Source: Novosphingobium cyanobacteriorum
GTDB taxonomy: Bacteria; Pseudomonadota; Alphaproteobacteria; Sphingomonadales; Sphingomonadaceae
DNA length: 64,000 nucleotides
Assembly: GCF_029436685.1 (NCBI RefSeq)
Contig: NZ_JAROCY010000016.1
Location: 54,860-118,859, forward strand
Direction of reading: 5' to 3'
Of the stretch, positions 34,851-43,293 are shown piece after piece. Below the pieces are notes generated by a model. That model did not search any database. It was given only the letters and a program-made list of their open reading frames with translations, and was not told the origin of the DNA. The position numbers and the translations under genes were made by a program. The number at the start of each line of letters is the position of its first letter. Position 1 is the stretch's first letter.

Positions 34851-35094
34851 GGGAACTCCGCAGCAAGGGACTGGCGGGGGGTGTTCTGCCCGGCAAGGCG
34901 GGGGCTGTCGATCACTCAACCACGAGCGTCCCGTTACGCGACAGAATGCAGGCCACGGCAAGGCAAGCCGATTGCGCAATCATCCGGTTGCATCTGGAAC
35001 CGGATCGCGGCATGCCGTGGCCATCATCGGCCCAATTGATCCTGCGCCGATCCCGCCGCACCCCCATGCGGCCCATCAGGAAGGATGCTGACCC

Positions 35095-37143
35095 ATGTCG
35101 CTACGCGCCGTAACCGTTGCCCTTGTCGCTGCTTCGCTGCCCCTTGCCGCCGCGCCTGCGCGGGCGGATGAAGGGATGTGGACCTTCGATGGCTTTCCCG
35201 CTGCGAAGATGCGCAAGGACTATGGCTGGGCGCCGGACCAGAAGTGGCTGGACAATGTGCGCGCGTCTGCGGTGCGCCTGACCGGGGGGTGCTCGGCCAG
35301 CTTCGTGTCAGCAGACGGGCTGATCCTGACCAACCATCACTGCGTGGTGGATTGCGCGCAGAACCTTTCGACGCAGGCCAGCGACCTGGTCGCCAACGGC
35401 TTCACCGCGCAGACACGCGCCGAAGAGCGCAAGTGCCCCGGCCAGCAGGCCGAGGTGGTGACCATGATCACCGATGTGACCAAGGACGTGAAGGCCGCAA
35501 TCGGCACCGCCATGGGCGAGGCGCTGGTGAAGGCGCGCGACGCAAGAATCGCGGAGATCGAGAAGGCCGGCTGCAAGGACACCGCGACCATGCGGTGCCA
35601 GGTGGTGACGCTGTTCGGCGGCGGTCAGTACAAGCTCTACACCTATCGCAAGTACTCCGACGTTCGGCTGGTGTGGGCGCCGGAATTCCAGGCCGCGTTC
35701 TTTGGCGGCGATCCCGACAACTTCAACTACCCCCGCTATGCGCTCGATGCCTCGTTCCTGCGCGCCTATGAAAACGGCAAGCCGGTGAAGCTGAAGCAGT
35801 ACCTGAAGTGGAACCCGCGCGCGCCCAGGGAAGGCGAGGCGACCTTCGTGGTAGGCAACCCCGGATCCACCCAGCGCCTGTTCACCACCGATCAGCTGGC
35901 CTTCCAGCGTGAGGTGCAGTTGCCGATCACCAACCGCGTCCTTTCAGAACTGCGCGGACGGCTTCTCTCCGCCATGGAGCAGAGCCCCGAGAAGAAGCGC
36001 GAGGGCGGCGATACGCTGTTCGGCATCGAAAACAGCCTGAAGGTCTATGTCGGTCGCCAGAGTGCGCTGAACGATCCCAAGTTCTTCAACGCGCTGGCCG
36101 ATGCGGAGGGTGACCTGAAGGCGAAGAGCGCGGGCAACGCTGCCATTGGCGATCCGTGGGGCCAGGTGGCCGGCGCGGTGAAGGCCTATCGCGATGTCTA
36201 TCTGTCCTATCGCTTCACCCAGCCTTCGGGCGATCTCTATGGTTATGCCGAGGATCTGGTGAAGGCGGCGATCGAGCGCGAGAAGCCCAATGCCGAGCGA
36301 GAGCCGGGCTATACCGATTCCGCCCTGCCGCTGCTGGAAAAGCAGGTGCTGGATGAAAAGCCCACTTACCCCTGGCTTGAGCGGATCTGGCTGGAATGGA
36401 GCCTTTCCAAGGCGCGTGAATACCTGGGCGCAGACGATGCCGATACGAGGCTGCTGCTTGGCAAGGAATCGCCCGAAGGCTTGGCGGCGCGTCTGGTGGA
36501 AGGCTCCAGGCTGGCCGACCCGGCAGTGCGCAAGGCATTGTGGGAAGGCGGCATGGCCGCGATCAGGGCCAGCAACGATCCGCTGATCCAGTACGCGCTG
36601 AAGCTGGAGCCGCGGCAGCGCGAGCTGAAGAAGGTGGTGGACGAACGTTATCAGGGGCCGCTGACCGCCGCCGGGGCCAAGCTGGCCGATGCGCGCTTTG
36701 CCGCCTATGGCGATGCGCTCTACCCCGATGCCACGTTCACGCTGCGCATCAGCTATGGCAAGGTGGCCGGGTGGCTGGAGCGCGGCGCGATGGTGGCCCC
36801 GGTGACGACCATGGGCGGCGCATTCGATCGCGCCACCGGGGCGGAGCCGTTCGTGCTGGCCAAGGCCTATACCGCCAACGAGGCGAAGATCGACAAGACG
36901 ACGCCCTATGACTTCGTGACCACCAACGACATCATCGGCGGCAATTCCGGTTCGCCCGTGGTGGACAAGGACGGCAGCGTGATCGGCGCAGCCTTTGATG
37001 GCAACATTCACTCGCTGGGCGGCAACTATGGCTATCAGCCGGAGGTGAACCGCACCGTGGTGGTGAGCACGGCGGCAGTGCAGGAAGCGTTGGAGACGAT
37101 CTATCCCGCGCCGGCGCTGGTGAAGGAACTCGCGGCTAAGTGA
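35095..37143 (+). CDS. S46 family dipeptidyl peptidase (DPP7/DPP11-like)
   Basis: 682 residues with signal peptide (VALVAASLPLAAAPARA). The S46 trypsin-like halves are evident: TGGCSASFVSADGLILTNHHC with the catalytic His near 81, and TNDIIGGNSGSPVVDKDGSVIG with the catalytic Ser near 617. These periplasmic enzymes remove dipeptides from oligopeptides for nutrition. The choice between DPP7 and DPP11 specificity is not made. It stands alone, divergent from the RTX gene and convergent with the MATE gene. Confidence 0.94.
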   Translation: MSLRAVTVALVAASLPLAAAPARADEGMWTFDGFPAAKMRKDYGWAPDQKWLDNVRASAVRLTGGCSASFVSADGLILTNHHCVVDCAQNLSTQASDLVANGFTAQTRAEERKCPGQQAEVVTMITDVTKDVKAAIGTAMGEALVKARDARIAEIEKAGCKDTATMRCQVVTLFGGGQYKLYTYRKYSDVRLVWAPEFQAAFFGGDPDNFNYPRYALDASFLRAYENGKPVKLKQYLKWNPRAPREGEATFVVGNPGSTQRLFTTDQLAFQREVQLPITNRVLSELRGRLLSAMEQSPEKKREGGDTLFGIENSLKVYVGRQSALNDPKFFNALADAEGDLKAKSAGNAAIGDPWGQVAGAVKAYRDVYLSYRFTQPSGDLYGYAEDLVKAAIEREKPNAEREPGYTDSALPLLEKQVLDEKPTYPWLERIWLEWSLSKAREYLGADDADTRLLLGKESPEGLAARLVEGSRLADPAVRKALWEGGMAAIRASNDPLIQYALKLEPRQRELKKVVDERYQGPLTAAGAKLADARFAAYGDALYPDATFTLRISYGKVAGWLERGAMVAPVTTMGGAFDRATGAEPFVLAKAYTANEAKIDKTTPYDFVTTNDIIGGNSGSPVVDKDGSVIGAAFDGNIHSLGGNYGYQPEVNRTVVVSTAAVQEALETIYPAPALVKELAAK

Positions 37144-37149
37144 GGACTG

Positions 37150-37176
37150 GTGGCGGGCGCTTCAATCGCCCGCCAC
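37150..37176. terminator. Shared hairpin between S46 peptidase and MATE genes
   Basis: A 10-bp stem GTGGCGGGCG/CGCCCGCCAC with a seven-base loop lies seven bases after the peptidase stop and overlaps the last codons of the MATE gene. No T run; likely a weak bidirectional terminator. Confidence 0.4.
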
Positions 37177-38502
37177 CTCCCGCATCAGGCGGGGCAGGCG
37201 AACGGCCAAGGTGCCGGCACGCAGCAGGTAACTGGTGCAGAAGGCGGTCCACAGGCCAACCGCGCCCCACGGCCTCAAGGCCAGGTCCAGCGCCAGATAG
37301 CCTGCCGTAGAGACCAGCGCCGCATCGCGCAGGGCGCGTCCGCGCGTTGCACCGATGAAAACGCCGTCAAGGAGCCAGCTTGGCCCGCCCAGCAGGGGTG
37401 CTGCCGCAGCGAAGGGCAGCAGGGATAGCGCGGCAGCGCGGACCTGCGCGTCGGTTGTCATGGCAAAGATGGCGAGCGGACCGGCCAGCACCGTCAACAC
37501 TGTCATGACCAGGCCGCCGGCGAGCGTGAATTCGCCGGTTAGGCGCAGCGCCAGCCGGAAGCGCTCGGGCGACCTTGCCCCAACCGCATGACCGATGCGT
37601 TCTTCGGCGGTGAAGGCGAAGGCATCGAGCACGAATGCGGCAACGTTTACGAACTGCAGCAGGATATGGTTCGCAGCCAGCGTGGTCGTACCCAGCCGTG
37701 CGCCGGCGTTGGCAAGCCAGGTGAACAGCGCAAGCAACGCGATCGTGCGGATCATCAGGTCACGATTCACGGCGAACAGGTGGGCCAATGCGCGATAATC
37801 CGCCACCGTGCGCCAGCCTGAGCGGCGCAGCAGGGCGACCGGCGCAGCTCCGCCCACGCGCACGGCCAGCAGGAGGCCGGTGAAGAGTGCGATCCACTCC
37901 GCGCTGGCCGTGCCCAGGCCTACGCCGCGAGCGCCCATCCCGAAGCGCCAGACCAGCACAACATCGATCAGCAGGTTGGCCGCATTCATCACGATCTGCA
38001 GCGCCAGCGCGGCGCGCGTGCGGCCCAGGCCGATCAGCCAGCCGTTGATGGCGAAGACTGCGAGCGCGGCCGGCGCGCCAAGGAAGCGGGCGGACACGAA
38101 GGCATGGGCCGGTGTGCCAACCTGCCCGGCTCCCGGAAGCAACAGGAAGGCCAGCTCAGTCAGTGGTGATTGCAAGGCGAGGATGATGCTGCCGAGCCCG
38201 ACGCCGAGCGCCACGCCGCGTAGCAGCAACGCATCGATCTCGTCGCGACGACCCGCTCCTGCCGCCTGCGCCACCAGCCCTGACAGGCCCATGCGAAGGA
38301 AACCGAAGGTCCAAAACACCAGGTTGATGATCGCCGCGCCCAGCGCCACGCCAGCGAGTGCTGCGGTATCGCCGGTGCGGCCGATCACGGCCGCATCGAC
38401 GATACCGACAAGTGGAACCAGCGCTTGCCCCAGCATGATAGGCCAGGCTTGCGCAAGGATGGCTCGGCGAGTGAGCGCGCGATCTGTGTGTGGGTGCCCC
38501 AT
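37162..38502 (-). CDS. MATE family multidrug/Na+ efflux transporter (DinF-like)
   Basis: 446 residues from the ATG at 38502, which has AAGGAG eight bases before; the longer frame to 38553 lacks one. Twelve hydrophobic segments with the MATE start AWPIMLGQALVPLVGIVDAAVIGRTG and a second-half repeat. It exports cationic compounds by Na+ or H+ antiport in the inner membrane. Substrate unknown. Confidence 0.92.
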   Translation of the reverse strand: MGHPHTDRALTRRAILAQAWPIMLGQALVPLVGIVDAAVIGRTGDTAALAGVALGAAIINLVFWTFGFLRMGLSGLVAQAAGAGRRDEIDALLLRGVALGVGLGSIILALQSPLTELAFLLLPGAGQVGTPAHAFVSARFLGAPAALAVFAINGWLIGLGRTRAALALQIVMNAANLLIDVVLVWRFGMGARGVGLGTASAEWIALFTGLLLAVRVGGAAPVALLRRSGWRTVADYRALAHLFAVNRDLMIRTIALLALFTWLANAGARLGTTTLAANHILLQFVNVAAFVLDAFAFTAEERIGHAVGARSPERFRLALRLTGEFTLAGGLVMTVLTVLAGPLAIFAMTTDAQVRAAALSLLPFAAAAPLLGGPSWLLDGVFIGATRGRALRDAALVSTAGYLALDLALRPWGAVGLWTAFCTSYLLRAGTLAVRLPRLMREVAGD

Positions 38503-39055
38503 GCCGTGCTCCTTCCACGGGGGAAGTGCGCAGGCAAGGGAGGACCCGGTCACGCTGTGTCGTCTCTGACCATCTCGTTATCGTCCGACCATCAACTCCT
38601 GTGCTGCTGTGTACCCGATGGCTCAATCTTGTCTGCGAATGCACCCGCCCGGAATGGGCAAGGGCATAAGGGTCGGCGGGTCGAAGGTGTGGAGCCTCCG
38701 ACGGATAGCAGCTGCCAGGACTACCCACGCCCTTGGCAACCCTCCGGAGCTATGGCCAATCCGCCTTTCGCAAGCGCGAGTAAGACATCGTTCCTCTCCA
38801 ATACGCAGTGGAGTTGGGTCCCTAGAGGGACACGGGAAATGCCTAAGGTCATCTCCAGATGGCTGGAGATCGGATAGAGATTGGACGGAAAAGGCCGGAT
38901 AAGCGGGCAGGCGGGCACGGAGGGCGCGCAAAATGCCTTGGATTCCGGGCGAACTAACGAATGGTCAGAATATCTCCGATTCGGACCATAGTTCCAGATT
39001 GGCAGTACTTTAAGATGCAGGTGCTGATGGTTCGTGTAAGATCGAGTAAGGACAA
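38503..39055. other. 550-base intergenic region upstream of the LuxR-type gene
   Basis: No gene is supported. It contains two compact hairpins (GTCCCTAGAGGGAC near 38818-38831; ATCTCCAG-ATGG-CTGGAGAT at 38851-38870) and an inverted pair ATGGTC/GACCAT at 38961-38966 and 38984-38989 just before the LuxR-type operon. The latter could be an operator. Confidence 0.4.
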
Positions 39056-39520
39056 ATGCTTATGCTCGACGAACGACTGGACCGGAGTGGAGAAGCGCGG
39101 CTGACGCAGCGGCAGGCCGATTGCATCGCGCGTGTGGCGCAGGGGCTGAGCTCGAAGGAAATCGCCCGCGAGCTTGGCATATCGCCATCGACGGTGGACA
39201 ATCACATCGCGTCGGCCATGCATCAGTTCGGCTTTGCCAACCGCAATGCCGTGGCGCGCTGGTACCTGGAATATCGCGAATCGATGGCGGCGGCCGAAAC
39301 GGTCCAAGGGGACCGGCCTGACCAGCCCCAATCCAACAGCAAATCCTATTTCAGGGTGCGGATCCCTACCATCGGCGGGATTCGTAACTCCCTTTCGTTG
39401 AAGGAAAGGCTTTTCGCGATCGTGCAGGTGATGATCGTTTCGACAATGGTGGCATCTACCCTGATCTCGTTTGTTCTTGGTTTGATCTTTTTTCTGAAGC
39501 TGTCTAAGGTCGCTGTATAA
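39056..39520 (+). CDS. Membrane-anchored LuxR-type HTH transcriptional regulator
   Basis: 154 residues from ATG 39056 (AAGG upstream; ATG 39062 also possible). The N-terminal domain is a LuxR/GerE helix-turn-helix: LTQRQADCIARVAQGLSSKEIARELGISPSTVDNHI. After a polar linker, the C-terminus has one hydrophobic helix (about 125-148, AIVQVMIVSTMVASTLISFVL) and a short basic tail. There is no receiver or autoinducer domain. It therefore looks like a DNA-binding protein tethered to the inner membrane, with sensing through the membrane segment or partners. The next two genes follow closely and are probably cotranscribed. Confidence 0.88.
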   Translation: MLMLDERLDRSGEARLTQRQADCIARVAQGLSSKEIARELGISPSTVDNHIASAMHQFGFANRNAVARWYLEYRESMAAAETVQGDRPDQPQSNSKSYFRVRIPTIGGIRNSLSLKERLFAIVQVMIVSTMVASTLISFVLGLIFFLKLSKVAV

Positions 39521-39567
39521 TCATGGTCCCTGGTACCGAACTCTTCGAAGATCGGAGCAAGTCCATG

Positions 39568-39924
39568 ATTACCCTTCGTGAAACGTCCGTCCGCGTGGTT
39601 GCCGGCGATGCCCAGGAAATGGGCGGCATCCTCGATCAGGCCCTGCTCCAGCAGATGCGCCTCGCCACCAGCTTCATCGAGGCCTCCAACGAGAGCAAGC
39701 TGGCCATGCCGCTGACCCAGCCTGCGCTGCAGGGCCTTGCCGAAGGGCTTGGCCACCTCGTGGAAGGCCGCGCAAAGCTCGCCGCCTCGGTGCGCGAGAT
39801 GAACAAGCTGCTGAGCCACAGCAACCTGCGCGAAACTTCGTTTGGCTGCCCCGGTGGTCTTTACATGACCCTTGCGCCGACCCGCGAGACCGTTCCGGGT
39901 GTTGAAGGCGTTCCCGTGATCTGA
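39568..39924 (+). CDS. Hypothetical 118-residue protein in the LuxR-type operon
   Basis: From ATG 39568 (the frame opens at 39523, but sequence before MITLRETSVRVV looks non-coding). Mostly helical and soluble, with a Leu/Ala-rich centre (ILDQALLQQMRLATSF, LQGLAEGLGHLVEGRAKLAASV) and no signal or membrane segment. I recognise no family. Its place between a membrane-bound regulator and a membrane protein suggests a linked function. Confidence 0.6.
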   Translation: MTLRETSVRVVAGDAQEMGGILDQALLQQMRLATSFIEASNESKLAMPLTQPALQGLAEGLGHLVEGRAKLAASVREMNKLLSHSNLRETSFGCPGGLYMTLAPTRETVPGVEGVPVI

Positions 39925-39946
39925 CCATGACTACAGGCGGCGCGAC

Positions 39947-40387
39947 ATGATCATCAACATTGCGATCGTATCGCTGTTCTGGGTGGTCCTGTCGTGCAAC
40001 GTGATGGTGGCGTTCGCCTTGGGCCAGCGGCCTGAAAAGGCGTTCGCCACCATGCTGCTGGCAGCCAGCGTGATCGGGCTGGCATTCAGCCCGCTCATGC
40101 TGGCGCAGCACTGGATTGATGACCTGAACCGCACGGTCGATGTACTCATCCTGTTCGCCGCCTTGTGGCTGGCGCTTCGGTCAGACCGCCACTGGCCACT
40201 TTGGTTTGCCGGTCTTCAGGCGCTCACCGTCATCAACGATCTTCTGGCGTGGAGCGAGATCGGGGCGCGCTACCGGTTTCTCGCCAACCTGTCGGCCGCA
40301 TGGGCCCTGCCGGCGATGGTCACCATGACATGCGGCATCCTGCTCGACTGGCGGCGCCTGCGCCGTCCGATGCCCGCGTCAGCCTGA
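39947..40387 (+). CDS. Small inner-membrane protein in the LuxR-type operon
   Basis: 146 residues with about four to five transmembrane helices (IAIVSLFWVVLSCNVMVAFAL, MLLAASVIGLAFSPLML, VDVLILFAALWLAL, ALPAMVTMTCGILL). No recognised domain. It is 22 bases behind the hypothetical gene and overlaps the convergent fatty acid synthase gene by nine bases. It could be the sensory or anchoring partner of the membrane-bound regulator; this is inference. Confidence 0.7.
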   Translation: MIINIAIVSLFWVVLSCNVMVAFALGQRPEKAFATMLLAASVIGLAFSPLMLAQHWIDDLNRTVDVLILFAALWLALRSDRHWPLWFAGLQALTVINDLLAWSEIGARYRFLANLSAAWALPAMVTMTCGILLDWRRLRRPMPASA

Positions 40388-41662
40388 CTGCTGCCCGCGC
40401 AGGGGCACCACTTTCTCCGGATCGCTGCGCGCAGCGGCCAGACGCGTTTCCTCGCGATGGATATAGTCCCGCGTGATCGGCACGGCATCGCGATTGCGCA
40501 CCAACTGCAGCTGGAAATTGACCAGATCGCCTTCCTCGAAGCCGGTCGCCGCCCCGGCAAGGTAGAACAGCCACATGCGGTAGAACCGTTCGTCGAACAC
40601 CCGCACGATCCGTGCTTCCTGCTCCACGCAGCGGCGATACCATTCACGCAGCGTCAGCGCATAGTGCCGGCGCAGGATCTCGCAATCGGCCAGCATCAGC
40701 TTCTTCGGCTCGATCGCCGCCATCGTCTCGCTTAGCGAGGGGATGTAGCCGCCCGGGAAGATGTATTTGCGCGTGAAGGCGTCGGTCACGTTCGGCGGTC
40801 CCGCGCGGCCGATGGTGTGCAGCAGCATGACCCCGTCGGGCGCCAGCAGATCATGGCACTTGTGAAAGAACGCTTCGAACTGCGGCACGCCGACATGTTC
40901 GAACATGCCGACCGACACGATCCGGTCGAACGGTCCTTCGACATCGCGATAGTCAGTCAGTCCGAAGGTCACCTTGTCGGCCACGCCCTCGCGCTTGGCC
41001 CAGGTGCGGGCATAGGCGATCTGTTCGGTGCTCAGCGACACGCCGTGCACCTCCACGCCCGTCGCGCGGTGCAGGTGAAGCGCAAGGCCGCCCCAGCCAC
41101 AGCCAATGTCGAGCACGCGCATCCCCGGCTTCAGCGCCAGCTTGGCCGCGATATGGTCCATCTTGGCCACCTGGGCCTCTTCCAGCGTGGTGACGCCTTC
41201 GGGCCAATAGGCGCACGAATATTGCCGGTTGCTGTCAAGGAACAGGTCGTAGAGCCGGTCATCAAGGTCATAATGATGGGCCACGTTCTGGCGCGAGATG
41301 CGACGATGGTTCATCTGGTCCCACCGTCGCCGTGCGCGCTTCGCCCAGCGCTTGATCAGGCCGGGGTTGTCCAGGCTGCGCCCGCTGTCCCACGGATTGT
41401 TGCGGCGGATGAACGAGACGAAGTCCATCACGTCGCCGCCTTCGAAGGACAGGCGCCCGTCCATATAGCATTCGGCAAGGCCCAGGGTGGGATTGCGCGC
41501 AATCGCGCCCGCCACGCCCTTGTCGGCCAGCCGCATGGCCAGGTCCGGCCAGCCCGCCTTGGCGGTGCCATAATGTCTCGTTCTGCCGTCCGGTTCGATA
41601 AGGGTGAGCGTGCCCTGGCGGACAAGGCGCTTGAGCGCCGCATCAAGCAGCAACATCGACAT
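40379..41662 (-). CDS. cfa: Cyclopropane-fatty-acyl-phospholipid synthase family methyltransferase
   Basis: 427 residues. SAM-binding motif VLDIGCGWGGLALHLHR near the middle, preceded by NVAHHYDLDDRLYDLFLD and YSCAYWPEG, and followed by GMFEHVG and YIFPGGYIPSL, all typical of cyclopropane fatty acid synthases. These cytoplasmic, membrane-associated enzymes methylenate unsaturated acyl chains in phospholipids, usually in stationary phase or acid stress. Confidence 0.94.
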   Translation of the reverse strand: MSMLLLDAALKRLVRQGTLTLIEPDGRTRHYGTAKAGWPDLAMRLADKGVAGAIARNPTLGLAECYMDGRLSFEGGDVMDFVSFIRRNNPWDSGRSLDNPGLIKRWAKRARRRWDQMNHRRISRQNVAHHYDLDDRLYDLFLDSNRQYSCAYWPEGVTTLEEAQVAKMDHIAAKLALKPGMRVLDIGCGWGGLALHLHRATGVEVHGVSLSTEQIAYARTWAKREGVADKVTFGLTDYRDVEGPFDRIVSVGMFEHVGVPQFEAFFHKCHDLLAPDGVMLLHTIGRAGPPNVTDAFTRKYIFPGGYIPSLSETMAAIEPKKLMLADCEILRRHYALTLREWYRRCVEQEARIVRVFDERFYRMWLFYLAGAATGFEEGDLVNFQLQLVRNRDAVPITRDYIHREETRLAAARSDPEKVVPLRGQQSG

Positions 41663-41769
41663 CGGCGGTTCGGCTCCGGACCCGTTGATCCCCTGTCGCC
41701 CAAACGATGACGCACGCCTCGCGTTCCCGCAAGGCGTGCGCGCATCCTTTCACCGTCGGGCAGGGCCCG

Positions 41770-42174
41770 TCAGCGGCATTGCAACCTGCCGCGGTCGATT
41801 TCGCGACCCAGCAGGCCACCGCCCGCCGCGCCCAGGATGGTGCCAAGCGCGCGGTCGCCGCTGGTGTCGATCGTCCGGCCCAGCAGCGCGCCAACGCCCG
41901 CGCCGATGATCAGGCCGGTCGTGCCGTTGCCGCGGCGGCAATAGTAGCGGCCATCATTGCCGCGCCAGATGCGATCATTGCGCGAGATGCGGCGCGGTTC
42001 GCGATAGCGGCCATAGCGATCATACGTGGAATAGGTGTTGCGATGGTCCCAGCGCTCTGCGCGCTCGTGGGCGCGGCGCCCGTGCGCCGGTGCCCACGAA
42101 GGCGGATCGGCCAGTGCCGGGGCAGTGGGGATGGCGACTGCGGCGAGCACCGCGGCGATGATGGTCTTCTTCAT
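41770..42174 (-). CDS. Glycine-zipper 2TM domain exported protein
   Basis: 134 residues from the ATG at 42174. Signal peptide MKKTIIAAVLAAVAIPTAPALA, an Arg/Tyr-rich mature start, then a glycine-zipper pair GLIIGAGVGALLG and TILGAAGGGLLG as in the Rickettsia 17-kDa antigen-like family. An open frame extends upstream to 43221 on the same strand, but that part is antisense to the PhzF gene. Envelope protein of unknown role. Confidence 0.88.
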   Translation of the reverse strand: MKKTIIAAVLAAVAIPTAPALADPPSWAPAHGRRAHERAERWDHRNTYSTYDRYGRYREPRRISRNDRIWRGNDGRYYCRRGNGTTGLIIGAGVGALLGRTIDTSGDRALGTILGAAGGGLLGREIDRGRLQCR

Positions 42175-42369
42175 AGGACTGCTCCCTTGGAAATCGGGTA
42201 CCCTGGTAAGTCTGCGGGGCCTGCAACTCGCAAGGTCTGCGCCCGATCCACAACGCCCGATGAACGGTTCGTTGGAATGCGGGTTCCGGGACGAATCGTG
42301 CCGAGCCATCGATAAGGTGTTCCCCTGTTCAGGGGTTGCAACGGGCCCCACACGCAATACCGTGCGTCT

Positions 42370-43233
42370 ATGCTGCTTGATCTTGTCGATGTTTTCGCCT
42401 CGCGCCCGCTCACCGGGAACCCTCTTGCCGTGGTCAGGGGAGGGGAAGGCCTGTCCACCGAGGCAATGCTGGCGCTCACGCGCTGGCTGGGCTTCTCCGA
42501 AACCACGTTCCTGCTGCCGCCCACCGATCCGGCTGCGGACTATCGCGTCCGCATCTTCTATCAGGCGGGCGAACTGCCTTTCGCCGGACACCCCACGTTG
42601 GGCTCGGCGCGAGCCTGGCTTGCCGCTGGAGGTGAGCCGCGCCAGCCCGGCATGATCGTGCAGGAATGCGGCATCGGGCTGGTCACGGTGCGCGACACGG
42701 CAGGTGACCTGGCGTTCAGGGCGCCACCGCTGATCAGATCGGGGCCGCTTTCCCCGCAAGAGCGCGCACAAGCCATCCGCATCGCCGGAGTGGACGAGGA
42801 CGCGGTGCTGGCGGCGGTCCACGCCTGCAACGGTCCGGGGTGGAAGCTGCTGCACCTGCGCTCGGCGATCGACGTGCTCGCGGCGAAACCGGCGCCTGCG
42901 GCCAGCGTACCGACCGATATCGGCCTTGTCGGCGCGCATGAACCGGGTGGCGATGCCGCCTTTGAAGTGCGCGCTTTCTTCACCAATCCGCAGGGGAAGC
43001 TGGTGGAAGATCCGGTAACAGGCAGCCTGAATGCCTCGGTCGCGCTCTACCTGTTCGAAGGCGGCCATGCCGCTTGCGATTACATCGCCGCGCAGGGACG
43101 TTTGACCGGGGCAGACGGTCGCGTTGCCGTTAGCCGGGAAGATGACGGAGTCTGGATTGGTGGGAAGGCGGTGATGATATCGGAAGGCGGGCTGCTGACC
43201 ATGCAGTTTTGGTTTATTCATTTTCCTACATGA
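42370..43233 (+). CDS. PhzF family isomerase/epimerase-like protein
   Basis: 287 residues. The N-terminal LLDLVDVFASRPLTGNPLAVV and the FSETTFLLPP segment, whose Glu aligns with the catalytic glutamate, mark the PhzF family; FAGHPTLGSA and EDPVTGSLNA repeat the diaminopimelate-epimerase fold. True PhzF isomerises a phenazine precursor; most homologues have unknown small-molecule substrates, and no phenazine genes are near. Confidence 0.9.
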   Translation: MLLDLVDVFASRPLTGNPLAVVRGGEGLSTEAMLALTRWLGFSETTFLLPPTDPAADYRVRIFYQAGELPFAGHPTLGSARAWLAAGGEPRQPGMIVQECGIGLVTVRDTAGDLAFRAPPLIRSGPLSPQERAQAIRIAGVDEDAVLAAVHACNGPGWKLLHLRSAIDVLAAKPAPAASVPTDIGLVGAHEPGGDAAFEVRAFFTNPQGKLVEDPVTGSLNASVALYLFEGGHAACDYIAAQGRLTGADGRVAVSREDDGVWIGGKAVMISEGGLLTMQFWFIHFPT

Positions 43234-43293
43234 ACCATATAGGTTATTTCCATCGCGCCTCCCGTGGCCTGGGAGGCTCGATGGAGATCATGC

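Noticed and set aside
42175..43221. Upstream extension of the minus-strand frame at 41770
   Set aside because: It is antisense to the PhzF gene, which has clear family motifs. Only the last 134 codons, starting with a signal peptide, are a gene.
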